DNA from: Actinomyces ruminicola
Lineage (GTDB): Bacteria > Actinomycetota > Actinomycetes > Actinomycetales > Actinomycetaceae
NCBI RefSeq assembly: GCF_900103885.1
Contig: NZ_FNIM01000016.1
Coordinates: 1-64,000 of the forward strand
Direction: 5' to 3'
DNA: 64,000 nt
The notes under the pieces are model-generated. The model was given only the letters and a program-made list of their open reading frames with translations. It did no database searches and was not told where the DNA came from. A program made the position numbers and the translations under genes. Every line of letters begins with the position of its first letter. Positions within the stretch are counted from its first letter, which is position 1. Of the stretch, positions 7,708 through 16,152 are shown piece by piece.

Positions 7708-7892
7708 GGTTTATCGCTCCACCAGATTGGCGTACGCTTGGCGTGATGCTGTCAGGCCGGTATCAACAACCTGCCTGGTACCGGCACAAGTGACCTTTGT
7801 CCGGTGGCTCTTGGCGGGGTATGGACGTCGTCGTCTACGCCTTGCCCGGTAGCCATGTTCGCGCTCCACTCCCACCCCGGAAGGCCTCCGCC

Positions 7893-9737
7893 ATGTACCC
7901 GCCGCTGATCGTCAGCTCCCACCACGTCGGCCAGGACGCCGACTGGTGGCGGCGCGCCGTCGTCTACCAGATCTACCCGCGCTCCTTTCAGGACACCAAC
8001 GCGGACGGCTACGGCGATATCCCGGGCATCACCGCCCGCCTGGACCACCTGGACGCCCTCGGCGTCGACGTCGTCTGGCTCAGCCCCGTCTACCGCTCCC
8101 CGCAGGACGACAACGGCTACGACATCTCCGACTACGAGGACATCGATCCGCTGTTCGGCTCCCTGGCGGACATCGACGCCCTGATCGAGGGCCTGCACGC
8201 GCGCGGCATGCGCCTGGTCATGGACCTGGTGGTCAACCACACCTCCGACGAGCACCCCTGGTTCACGGCCTCCCGCAGCTCGAAGGACGGCCCCAAGCGG
8301 GACTGGTACATCTGGCGGCCCGCCCGCGAGGTTCCCGGCCTGGCGCCCGGCGCGCCCGGCACCGAGCCCACCAACTGGGGGTCCTTCTTCTCCGGGCCCG
8401 CCTGGCAGTGGGACCCGGCCACCCAGGAGTTCTACCTGCACCTGTTCTCCGTCAAGCAGCCCGACCTGAACTGGGAGAATCTGCAGGTTCGGCGCGCCGT
8501 CTACGACATGATGGGCCGCTGGCTCGACCGCGGGGTGGACGGGTTCCGCATGGACGTCATCAACCTGATCTCCAAGACCTACCCGCTCGCCGACGGCCCC
8601 CGCCCGGAAGGCGCCCTGTACGGCAACGCCGAGCGCATGGTCGCCAACGGGCCGCGCGTGCACGAGTTCCTGCACGAGATGAACCAGGAGGTCTTCGCGC
8701 CGCGGCAGCGTCACATCATCACCGTTGGCGAGACTCCCGGCGTCACCACCGCCGAGGCGACGCGCTACACCGACCCCGCCCGCAGTGAGGTGGACATGGT
8801 CTTCCAGTTCGAGCATGTGGGCCTGACCGACGGCCCCGGCGGCAAGTTCGATCCCCGGCCGCTGGACCGCGTCGCCCTCAAGCGCAATCTGGCCGGCTGG
8901 CAGGCGGCCCTCGCCCCCGCCGTCGACGCCGCCGGCCGCATCACCGGTGAGCGGGGCTGGAACTCCAACTACTGGGACAACCACGACCAGCCGCGCGCCG
9001 TCTCCCGCTTCGGCGACGACGATCCTGACTGGCGGGAGATCAGTGCCAAGACCATCGCCTCCATCCTCCACCTGCACCGGGGCACGCCCTACGTCTACCA
9101 GGGGGAGGAGCTCGGCCAGACCAACACCGTCTTCAGCGGCATCGACTCCTACCGGGACCTGGAGTCCATCAACTACTTCCGCGAGCGCACCGGCGTCGGC
9201 GACGACCCTGCCGCGCTACTGGCCGGCATGGCCGTCAACTCCCGCGACAACGCCCGCACCCCGGTGCAGTGGGACGCGACCGCGGGCGCCGGCTTCACCA
9301 CCGGCACCCCGTGGATCGACGTCACCCCCAACTACGGGGAGATCAACGCCGCCGCCCAGGTGGGCGTGCCCGGCAGCGTCTTCGAGCACTACCGGGCGCT
9401 GATTGCCCTGCGGCACGATGACGACGCCGTGGCCCTGGGTACCTTCCGCCTCTTGGACGCCGATGCCGCCGACTCCTGGACGCTGCTGCGCGAATACGTG
9501 GACGCCGACGGCGCCCGTGAACAGGTCCTGCTGCTCGCCTCGTGCACGCGCGAGGGGCTGGAGACCGGGAACGGCTCCGCGCTGCGCGGCCGACTGGCCG
9601 CCGAGGGGCTCGACCTGGGGGATTGGGAGGATGCCGAGCGCGTGCTCATGGTCTCCCTGCCGGCCGATGCGGCCCTGGGCACGGGCGTGCCCGACCTGGA
9701 CGGCTGGGACTCGGTGATCCTGCGCCGTCGGCTGTGA
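7893..9737 (+). CDS. GH13 alpha-glucosidase (oligo-1,6-glucosidase type)
   Basis: This 614-residue enzyme has a (beta/alpha)8 GH13 domain. Visible conserved blocks are VVNHT (region I), DGFRMDVIN with the nucleophile Asp (II), VGETPG with the acid/base Glu (III) and NYWDNHDQPR with the third acidic residue (IV). The opening AVVYQIYPRSFQDTN is typical of cytoplasmic alpha-glucosidases such as MalL. No signal peptide is present, so it acts inside the cell on imported oligosaccharides. ATG 7893 has GGAAGG 8 nt upstream; the longer open frame lacks one. It has its own leader of about 185 bp after the ABC terminator. It could also hydrolyse sucrose or trehalulose-type sugars; specificity is not decided. 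Confidence 0.9.
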   Translation: MYPPLIVSSHHVGQDADWWRRAVVYQIYPRSFQDTNADGYGDIPGITARLDHLDALGVDVVWLSPVYRSPQDDNGYDISDYEDIDPLFGSLADIDALIEGLHARGMRLVMDLVVNHTSDEHPWFTASRSSKDGPKRDWYIWRPAREVPGLAPGAPGTEPTNWGSFFSGPAWQWDPATQEFYLHLFSVKQPDLNWENLQVRRAVYDMMGRWLDRGVDGFRMDVINLISKTYPLADGPRPEGALYGNAERMVANGPRVHEFLHEMNQEVFAPRQRHIITVGETPGVTTAEATRYTDPARSEVDMVFQFEHVGLTDGPGGKFDPRPLDRVALKRNLAGWQAALAPAVDAAGRITGERGWNSNYWDNHDQPRAVSRFGDDDPDWREISAKTIASILHLHRGTPYVYQGEELGQTNTVFSGIDSYRDLESINYFRERTGVGDDPAALLAGMAVNSRDNARTPVQWDATAGAGFTTGTPWIDVTPNYGEINAAAQVGVPGSVFEHYRALIALRHDDDAVALGTFRLLDADAADSWTLLREYVDADGAREQVLLLASCTREGLETGNGSALRGRLAAEGLDLGDWEDAERVLMVSLPADAALGTGVPDLDGWDSVILRRRL

Positions 9738-9741
9738 GAAG

Positions 9742-9861
9742 TGTCCGGATTCGGGACAAACGGGTGATTCCCGCTGATTCTCGATTTCACGATCGTTGGA
9801 ATTATGCGGTTTGTGGACCGGTCCTTGGAGCCGCCGACGGCGTTTGTCCCGAATCCGGACA
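9742..9861. repeat. Perfect 21-bp inverted repeat enclosing 78 bp
   Basis: The arm at 9742-9762 (TGTCCGGATTCGGGACAAAC plus one base) is repeated exactly in inverted orientation at 9841-9861. The element fills the gap between the convergent glucosidase and CPBP protease genes, starting 4 nt after one stop and ending 10 nt before the other. It could form a long stem with a 78-nt loop and stop transcription from both sides, or be a small MITE-like element of 120 bp. No clear target duplication is seen. Confidence 0.75.
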
Positions 9862-9871
9862 GTAAACCCGC

Positions 9872-10645
9872 CTACGGAGCGTTCTCCAGGGCGGGGCTCG
9901 GCGTCCGACTCAGCCACCATACGAGCAGCGCGCTCGCGGCCAGCTGGGCGGTGGTGATGAGCACGGTGGGCGCATCGGGCACCGCCCAGGACTGCTCCCG
10001 CGGCGCGAGCGCGTCGAGAGACACCCCGATCGCGTTCGACCCCATGTGCATGCCCAGGGCGAAGAACAGGGACCGCAGTCGTACCACCGACCAGCCGGCC
10101 ACCAGACCGAAGACCAACTTGTCAGGAATCTCGACCGCGTATACCGATCCGGGAATGCCCGACTCCAACCAGGTGGGCAGGTGCCAGGCCACGAAGGCCA
10201 GGGCGGTGGCGGATACCGCCAACGGCGCGCCCCAGCGCTGGAGCAGCGGATCCAGAAGGGCGCGGCGCAGGGCCACCTCCTCGGGAATCGCGTTCAGACA
10301 GCAGCCGACGAGCACCGCCATGCCGACGGCACTCAGTAGTAGGGCGGGTGTGGCAGCGGTGACGGTTTTGACATATTCGGGGTCCTCCTGGGCGCGCAGG
10401 AGGACCCCGCCAATGGCCGGTGCGGCGGCGCCGACAGCGAGCAGCGCCCACGCTCTGCCGTCCGAGTACACGAGATCGCGCCATGGTCGGTGCTCCGCCA
10501 GACGCCAGTAGCACAGCACGCACACGTAGAAGGCCAGGAGCAGCAGCCGCCACGGGCCGCCGCTCAGCGCCAGGAGGATGGCAGTCATGGGGGCGGCGAC
10601 CAGCAGGGTCAGTAGAAGGACAGTGGCTTGCGGACGAGTGGACAT
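9872..10645 (-). CDS. CPBP-family intramembrane metalloprotease
   Basis: This 257-residue integral membrane protein has about seven hydrophobic segments. The family signature is complete: EE at 122-123 followed by Arg 127 (PEEVALRRALL), His 155 in FVAWHLP, and His 200 with Asn 204 in LGMHMGSNAIG. These residues form the metal site of CAAX-prenyl protease/Abi (Rce1-like) enzymes. Bacterial members process membrane peptides or give bacteriocin self-immunity, but no bacteriocin gene is adjacent. The gene lies 16 bp downstream of the ClC channel gene and is probably cotranscribed with it. Confidence 0.85.
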   Translation of the reverse strand: MSTRPQATVLLLTLLVAAPMTAILLALSGGPWRLLLLAFYVCVLCYWRLAEHRPWRDLVYSDGRAWALLAVGAAAPAIGGVLLRAQEDPEYVKTVTAATPALLLSAVGMAVLVGCCLNAIPEEVALRRALLDPLLQRWGAPLAVSATALAFVAWHLPTWLESGIPGSVYAVEIPDKLVFGLVAGWSVVRLRSLFFALGMHMGSNAIGVSLDALAPREQSWAVPDAPTVLITTAQLAASALLVWWLSRTPSPALENAP

Positions 10646-10661
10646 GGCGAGGACTCTCGGT

Positions 10662-11981
10662 TCAGGAGCTTGCTGGGCCTCCCCGGAGCAGAGGGCGGAC
10701 GCGTCCGCCCCGGCCCAGAGATGACGTCAGCCACCAGCAGGCGGCTGAGACGACTGCCATCAGTGCCAGCACCCACAGCGGGCCGCGGGCCAGCTCCCAC
10801 ACGAACACCGTGCCGAACACCGGGGCCCGCTGCGTGATCGACAGCACCGCGCCGCCGCCCACGAGCGCCAACGCCGGAATGCTCACCTGCCAGCCGGCCA
10901 GGTTGGCGGCCACGGCGATGGCCGCGCCCGCGCTGCCTCCCAGGGCGAAGGAGGGCGCCAGCAGCCCGCCGGTGGCCCCCGCGCCCAGGGTCAGCCCGGT
11001 AAGCAGCGGCTTGAGCACTACGACGCCGACCAGTGCCAACAGCGCGGCGGCGCTGGTGGGAGACAGCAGCGCCGCCTCCAGGGCGTCGCGGCCGTTGCCC
11101 GGCAGCACCGGCAGCCACAGGGACGCCGAACCCGTGAGCAGACCGGCCGCTCCGATTCCCAGCGGCAGTGCCCAGGTGTCCGGCAGCCGGTGGTCCCGGA
11201 GCCTCGCCCACAGTGACCGGGCACCTGCGCCCAGCAGCGCCGCTACCGGCAGCACCAGCGTGGCGCCAACCAGGGTGGCGGGGGCGGGATCATCGATGCT
11301 CACCGTGAAAGTCGGCCTCCCGTCCGAGTGCAGCCAGGAGACGACCGTGGCCAGCAGGCTCACCGGCAGGGCCAGCCACACGCCCCGCCGGCGCATGCCG
11401 CTCAGCATGGTGATCTCGACGGCGAAGGCGGCCCCGCCCAGGGGCGCGTTGTACATGGCCGCCAGGCCCGCCCCGGCCGCCGCGGCCACCAGTATCCGGG
11501 TCGTCTTCGCCTCCAGGCCGAGACGGGATGCGAGCCCGGCGGCGACGGCTCCGGCCATGAGCCGGGGCGCGCCCTCGCGGCCCACCGAGTTGCCGGCACC
11601 CACCGTCAATACCTGCAGCACGCCGTCGCCGAAGGGACGCAGCAGGCCCATGCGGCGCGAGGCGTGAGCGGAGACATCCCCGACGGCCGCCTCCACGCCC
11701 ACCACGCCACCGGTGGCCCGCTCCCACCACCACAGGGCGCCCGCGAGCAGCCCGCCGACGGCCGGCGCGAGCACCCGCCGCCACGGCGCGGCCGCCTGGA
11801 CCCGCTGTGGCAGGGTGCCCTCACTCACGCCGTAGAAGAGCCACTCGAAGCCCTCCAGCAGAATGGCCATGGCAATACCGATCAGGCCCGCAGCCATCCC
11901 GGACAGCACCACGGCAGCGCCGAGCCGTAGACGGGCGCGGATGCGCGCAGCGGGCAGGGAGGGCGCGGGAGAACTGGTCAC
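10662..11981 (-). CDS. ClC-family chloride channel or H+/Cl- antiporter
   Basis: This 439-residue multi-spanning protein has the ClC selectivity-filter motif GNSVGREGAPRLMAG (gating Glu in GREG) and the paired-helix motif AAMYNAPLGGAAFAVE. The first motif (GSGIP in E. coli ClcA) is altered to GGVVGVEAA, so ion selectivity may differ. No CBS domains follow. The GTG start at 11981 has no Shine-Dalgarno. Instead a TAGGGT box ends exactly 6 nt upstream, pointing to a leaderless transcript. Confidence 0.85.
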   Translation of the reverse strand: MTSSPAPSLPAARIRARLRLGAAVVLSGMAAGLIGIAMAILLEGFEWLFYGVSEGTLPQRVQAAAPWRRVLAPAVGGLLAGALWWWERATGGVVGVEAAVGDVSAHASRRMGLLRPFGDGVLQVLTVGAGNSVGREGAPRLMAGAVAAGLASRLGLEAKTTRILVAAAAGAGLAAMYNAPLGGAAFAVEITMLSGMRRRGVWLALPVSLLATVVSWLHSDGRPTFTVSIDDPAPATLVGATLVLPVAALLGAGARSLWARLRDHRLPDTWALPLGIGAAGLLTGSASLWLPVLPGNGRDALEAALLSPTSAAALLALVGVVVLKPLLTGLTLGAGATGGLLAPSFALGGSAGAAIAVAANLAGWQVSIPALALVGGGAVLSITQRAPVFGTVFVWELARGPLWVLALMAVVSAACWWLTSSLGRGGRVRPLLRGGPASS

Positions 11982-11987
11982 CCCGCG

Positions 11988-11993
11988 ACCCTA
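11988..11993 (-). promoter_or_regulatory. -10 box of leaderless ClC transcript
   Basis: TAGGGT on the minus strand, with 6 nt between it and the GTG start and no Shine-Dalgarno sequence. This geometry puts the transcription start at or next to the start codon. Confidence 0.55.
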
Positions 11994-12054
11994 TCGGCCA
12001 CAGGGCGTCCAGCAACCGGGCCGCCCTGGGCACGGCTCAGCCCTGTTCGCGCCT

Positions 12055-14433
12055 TCAGTCCCTGTCTCCGCCCGAGGCGGCCTGGGAGACGGTCTGACCG
12101 AAGTCGGGGACCTCCGCGGCGGACATGACCCCCAGGTCCTTGTTGACCAGGCCGATGGCATCGCGCAGCCCCATCCACCACTGGTGCAGTGGGCGCCGCG
12201 CCGCCAATTCGAGTTCCTCATCCATGTGCTCCAGGCGGTGGTGCGTGATCCGGCCCTCAACGAGCCCCACATAGCTGGAGTGGTGGGTGCCGGCGTCCAG
12301 CTGGTCGGACAGCAGGTCCAGCGCGTGCGCCACGAGCTTGGTGGCCATGATGCGGTCGAATGCGGTCGGGTCCCCGCCCTGCTGCAGGTGTCCGATCTGA
12401 GCCTGACGCACGTCGTACAGACCCTGGCTCTCCTCGGAGAAGATCTTCGCCAGCACGTCCAAGGTGTAGTTCTCACTGGCCCGCTCATTGCGGATGACCA
12501 GGTAGAGCTTGCGCCCGGACCGGAAGGACTCCACCATGCGGGCCGAGTCCTGCGCCAGCTTGCCCAGGGTCAGCCCCTCCTCGTTGAGGTATACGCGCTC
12601 GGCCCCCGTGGCGATGCCGCTCATGAGCGTGAGATACCCGCAGCGACGGCCCATCGCCTCTGCCACGAAGCAGCGGCGCGAGGCCGCCGCGGACTGCTTG
12701 ATCGCGTCCAGCGCCGCCACCGCGCTGTTCAGGGCCGTGTCCGCGCCGATGGACAGCTCGGAGCCGGGCAGGTTGTTGTCAATGGACGCGGGCACGCAGA
12801 TCAGTGGGATCTTGAAGGCGGGGTAGCGGCCGCGCTCGGTGACCAGCTTGTGCGCCGCCAGGTAGGCGTTGAAACCGCCGATGATGAGCATGGCGTCGAT
12901 CTCGTGGGACTCGATGGCCCGGCCCAGCGAGTACAGCTGCTCGATGGTGGGGATGTCCCGGCGGGTACCCAGCTCGGCGCCGCCGTCACCGACCCAGCCC
13001 TCGACGTCGTCCCAGGACAGCTCGCGCACGTTGCCGTCCAGCAGGCCCGGGAAGCCGCCGTACACGCCGAGCATGGTGAAGCCGTGGTCCAGGCCCAGCC
13101 GCACCGCCGCCCGCGCCGCGGTGTTCATGCCTGGCGCCAGGCCGCCCGCGTGCACGATTGCCACCCGCCGGGAGCGGCCCGCGCCAGCGCTCAGCGCGTC
13201 CTCCGCCGCCGGGTCCAGCTCGGGCGGAGTGGACATGGTCTCGAAGATGCCGAGCATCTGCTCGAAGCTCGCCCCGCGCGCCGCCACCGCGCCCCGGTAA
13301 TCGCCGGAGGCCACCAGGTCCTTGACGGCGCGGGTGGCGCGGATCTGCTCCATCATGGGCAGACGCTTGATGCGGTTCTGCCTTTCGGCAATGATCACCG
13401 GTTCGCTCTCGGGAGTGGCCAGCACGACCTCGCGGGCCGCGGTGCAGCCCAGCAGCGTGGACATCCAGCGGTCGTAGGCGCTCGGCTTGCCACCGCGCTG
13501 GACGTGTCCGAGGATCGTCACGCGGGCATCCTCCCCGAGTCGCTCGGCCATGACCCGCTTGACGTCGTCGGCGGTGATGGGGTTGCCGGAGCGGTCGGTG
13601 GCGCCCTCGGCCACGATCACCATGGACTCGCGGCGCCCGGCCTCACGGCCCTTGGCTAGCTTGCGGCACATGTCCTCCTCCCAACCGTCGGCGGGCGGCA
13701 GCTCGGGCACCAGCACGTAGTCGCAGCCCCCGGCCACCGCGGCCATCAGCGCCAGATAGCCGCAGTGCCGGCCCATGACCTCCACGATGAAGGTGCGCTG
13801 GTGGGAGGCGGCGGTGGAGGAGATGTCATCGATCGCCTCAAGAATGCGGTGCAGGGCGGAGTCGGCGCCGATGGTCATGTCCGCGCCCACCAGGTCGTTG
13901 TCAATCGAGCCGACGATCCCAGTGGTCATGAGCACCGGGTGGGCGGCGGCGGTCTCAGCGGAGATCTCGCCGCGCTCGGCCAGCTCGGCCACCAGGCCGG
14001 GCCAGTTCTTGCGGAACTCGTTGGTGCCGGTCAGAGACCCGTCGCCGCCGATGACCACCAGGCGGTCGATGCCGTGCTCGAGCAGATTGCGGCAGGCCGC
14101 CAGCTGGCCCTCGCGCTCGCGGAACTCCTTGGAACGGGCGGTACCGATAATGGTGCCGCCCCGGTGCAGGACCGAGCCGACCGAGTCCCACTCCAGCTTG
14201 CGCACGCCGTCGCCCCCGGCCACGGCGCCGGCCCAGCCCTCCATCACCGCATACGGCTGCGCACCCATGCGCAGCGCGGTGCGCACCACGGCGCGTACCG
14301 CCGCGTTCATGCCCTGCGCGTCACCGCCGGAGGTGAGCACCCCGATGCGCACGGGCTCATCGGCGAGGGAGGCGCCAGCCGCTGCGCCGACCGCCGGGTC
14401 GGCCGTGGTGTCACATTGCGCGTCGCTAGACAT
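12055..14433 (-). CDS. Tandem-domain (eukaryote-like) 6-phosphofructokinase
   Basis: This 792-residue protein is two PfkA-type domains in one chain, about twice the bacterial length. The N-half carries the catalytic set: GGDAQGMN (36-43), GGDGSL (129-134), GSIDND (175-180, catalytic Asp 178), MGRHCGY (220-226) and HVQRGG (310-315). Gly in GGDGS and Gly before SIDND point to ATP rather than pyrophosphate as donor. The C-half keeps the fold, but GGDGS has become GGFNA (519-523), the catalytic loop is ASIDNN (549-554) and RGG is QGG (HLQQGG, 682-687). Animal and fungal PFKs show the same type of change in their C-half, which became an allosteric domain. ATG 14433 has GGAAGGA upstream. It phosphorylates fructose 6-phosphate in glycolysis. 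Known oral Actinomyces have been reported to use a pyrophosphate-dependent PFK, which this protein does not resemble at the donor site. Confidence 0.92.
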   Translation of the reverse strand: MSSDAQCDTTADPAVGAAAGASLADEPVRIGVLTSGGDAQGMNAAVRAVVRTALRMGAQPYAVMEGWAGAVAGGDGVRKLEWDSVGSVLHRGGTIIGTARSKEFREREGQLAACRNLLEHGIDRLVVIGGDGSLTGTNEFRKNWPGLVAELAERGEISAETAAAHPVLMTTGIVGSIDNDLVGADMTIGADSALHRILEAIDDISSTAASHQRTFIVEVMGRHCGYLALMAAVAGGCDYVLVPELPPADGWEEDMCRKLAKGREAGRRESMVIVAEGATDRSGNPITADDVKRVMAERLGEDARVTILGHVQRGGKPSAYDRWMSTLLGCTAAREVVLATPESEPVIIAERQNRIKRLPMMEQIRATRAVKDLVASGDYRGAVAARGASFEQMLGIFETMSTPPELDPAAEDALSAGAGRSRRVAIVHAGGLAPGMNTAARAAVRLGLDHGFTMLGVYGGFPGLLDGNVRELSWDDVEGWVGDGGAELGTRRDIPTIEQLYSLGRAIESHEIDAMLIIGGFNAYLAAHKLVTERGRYPAFKIPLICVPASIDNNLPGSELSIGADTALNSAVAALDAIKQSAAASRRCFVAEAMGRRCGYLTLMSGIATGAERVYLNEEGLTLGKLAQDSARMVESFRSGRKLYLVIRNERASENYTLDVLAKIFSEESQGLYDVRQAQIGHLQQGGDPTAFDRIMATKLVAHALDLLSDQLDAGTHHSSYVGLVEGRITHHRLEHMDEELELAARRPLHQWWMGLRDAIGLVNKDLGVMSAAEVPDFGQTVSQAASGGDRD

Positions 14434-14735
14434 GGTGGGTCCTTCCGTGGGCGTCCGCTGTTCTGGTGCTGGACCTGATTCTAGTGTGGTCCTCGCCGCA
14501 TGCGGTGGCCGAGGTCCGACTCGTTCACGCGCTGTTCATCGGGCGGCGGCACGTCCGCCCGCCTCGGGACCCGGGCACGTCGGCACTCCGCGGCGTAAGG
14601 GTGCATGCAGACTCCCGTGCACGCCCGTGTCCCACCGCGGCCCGTCCACCGGCCCGCGTTAGGGTCGGCGGTGGTCACCCGACGCCGTCGGGACCGACAC
14701 CCCGGGACGTCCCCCGAGAGGATGGAGATGCGGGC
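14434..14735. promoter_or_regulatory. Divergent promoter region between PFK and DUF6350
   Basis: This 302-bp region separates two divergent genes. On the minus strand TAGAAT at 14478-14483 is a good -10 candidate 45 bp upstream of the PFK start, with no convincing -35. On the plus strand TTAGGGT near 14659-14665 is a possible -10 for DUF6350. No coding signal is seen. Confidence 0.4.
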
Positions 14736-16028
14736 ATGAACCTTAGGGAACGGTTGCGCCGACAGCCCCCGCCGGGGCCGGGCGCCGCCTCGGCCGGGCG
14801 CGCCCTGCCGGCCGACTGGCCACTGGCCGTGCGCGCCGGGGCGGAGTCCGTGGTGCTCGGCTGGGGGCTGGTGGTGCTGCCGATCCTCGCCCTGTACTTG
14901 GCCTCGTCCTCCCGGGACGCCGCCGCGGCGCTCTCCCTGGGCGGTGTGCTGCGCACCGGTACCGGAATCTGGAGCCTCGGCTTCGGCGGTGCCATGGGCG
15001 CCGGCACCGGGGAGTACGGCACGCTGAGCCTGCCGCTGCTGGGGCTGACACTGCTGCAGGTGTGGCTGACTCGCGCATCGGTACGCCGCGCCCGGCTCAG
15101 TGGGCCCGCGGCAGGGGCGATCACCGTCGGCGCCGCCGCCGTCACGTCTCTGGTGATCGTGGCTGCGACGCATCCGGCCGCTTCACGTACCTGGACCGCC
15201 GGCATGGGCGTGACGGTCCTCACCGCGGCGGTCACGGCCTGGTCACTGCAGCGTTCAGGGCGGGGCTGGCAGGCGGCGGCCGAATGGCAGGAGCGGCGGC
15301 CGGAGTGGCTCGGGGTGGCGCTGCGCGTGACCCGGGAACTCGCCGTGGTGCTGGTCGTCCTCGCCGGGGCGACGGCGCTGCTGGGGCTGATCGTGGGGGC
15401 GGGCCGGGTCTCCCGGCTGCACGACGTCCTCGCCGGCGGTGGGCTCGCGGCGACGGCGGGCCTGACGCTGCTGCAACTCGGCTGGCTGCCCACGGCAGTG
15501 GTGTGGGCGCTGTCCTGGCTGGCGGGGCCGGGCTTCGTAATGGGCACGGGCTCGGTGTTCTCACCCACCCGCGTGCTTGCCGGGGCGGTGCCCGGGCTGC
15601 CGCTCCTGGGGGGACTGCCCACCGCGGCGCTGGGCGCGGAGGGCGCATTCCTGCCCTTCCTCATCGCGCTCGCGGCCGCAGCGGTCGCCTGGCGGTGGCG
15701 GACGGCGCTGCGTGGCCTCCCGCTGCGGCAGACCGCGGCGGTGACGGTCACGGTGGCGCTGGCCCTGGCCGGCGGGGTGCTGCTGGCATGCCTGGCCGCG
15801 TCCGGGCAGGTCGGACCGGGGCGCATGGCCGACGTCGGCCCGCGCAGCGGCTTCGTGGCGGCGATCGTAGCGCTGATGGTGCTGGTGGGTGTCGGCCTGG
15901 TCGCGGTGCTGCCCCACCCGCGCACCCGCGCGCTCACCAGTCGCGGGGTGCAGGCGACCACAGCCGCCACCAGCGCCGCCGCCGACAGCGCCCGTGAGCG
16001 CCTGAAGACGCGCACGGGAAAGCGGTAG
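14736..16028 (+). CDS. DUF6350 multi-pass membrane protein
   Basis: This 430-residue protein has a basic N-terminus and about ten hydrophobic segments and ends in a charged tail (RLKTRTGKR). It matches the actinobacterial DUF6350 family, which typically sits just upstream of purH or purN, as here. The start at 14736 has GGAG 8 nt upstream. The function of the family is not established; the constant link with purine genes is positional knowledge, not proof of role. The ZTP riboswitch begins 10 nt after its stop. Confidence 0.75.
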   Translation: MNLRERLRRQPPPGPGAASAGRALPADWPLAVRAGAESVVLGWGLVVLPILALYLASSSRDAAAALSLGGVLRTGTGIWSLGFGGAMGAGTGEYGTLSLPLLGLTLLQVWLTRASVRRARLSGPAAGAITVGAAAVTSLVIVAATHPAASRTWTAGMGVTVLTAAVTAWSLQRSGRGWQAAAEWQERRPEWLGVALRVTRELAVVLVVLAGATALLGLIVGAGRVSRLHDVLAGGGLAATAGLTLLQLGWLPTAVVWALSWLAGPGFVMGTGSVFSPTRVLAGAVPGLPLLGGLPTAALGAEGAFLPFLIALAAAAVAWRWRTALRGLPLRQTAAVTVTVALALAGGVLLACLAASGQVGPGRMADVGPRSGFVAAIVALMVLVGVGLVAVLPHPRTRALTSRGVQATTAATSAAADSARERLKTRTGKR

Positions 16029-16037
16029 GCTGAACCC

Positions 16038-16124
16038 GGCCGCGACTGGCGAGGGTGGTGCACCACCGGGGAGCGGCCGACCGGACACCGGTACCCCTCC
16101 ACGGGGCGTCGCCCGCCTGGGCGT
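16038..16124 (+). ncRNA. ZTP (pfl) riboswitch upstream of purH
   Basis: The segment GGCCGCGACTGGCG, a hairpin (GGGTGGTGCACCACC) and GGGGAGCGGCC form the first pseudoknotted domain of the ZTP/ZMP aptamer. After a variable linker the second domain CCGCCTGGGC follows at 16113-16122. All the hallmark bases of the pfl consensus (ACTGGCG, ACCGGGGAGCG, CCGCCTGGGC) are present. The aptamer senses ZMP/ZTP, intermediates that pile up when 10-formyl-THF is short. It ends about 16 nt before the AAGGAG of purH, whose product consumes ZMP, so control of translation start is likely. Confidence 0.9.
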
Positions 16125-16152
16125 CCCGCAGACACCGGCACAAGGAGCATTC

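Noticed and set aside
14466-16028. Longer DUF6350 frame starting at 14466
   Set aside because: The added 90 residues are arginine- and proline-rich without membrane character, and GGAG lies just before 14736.
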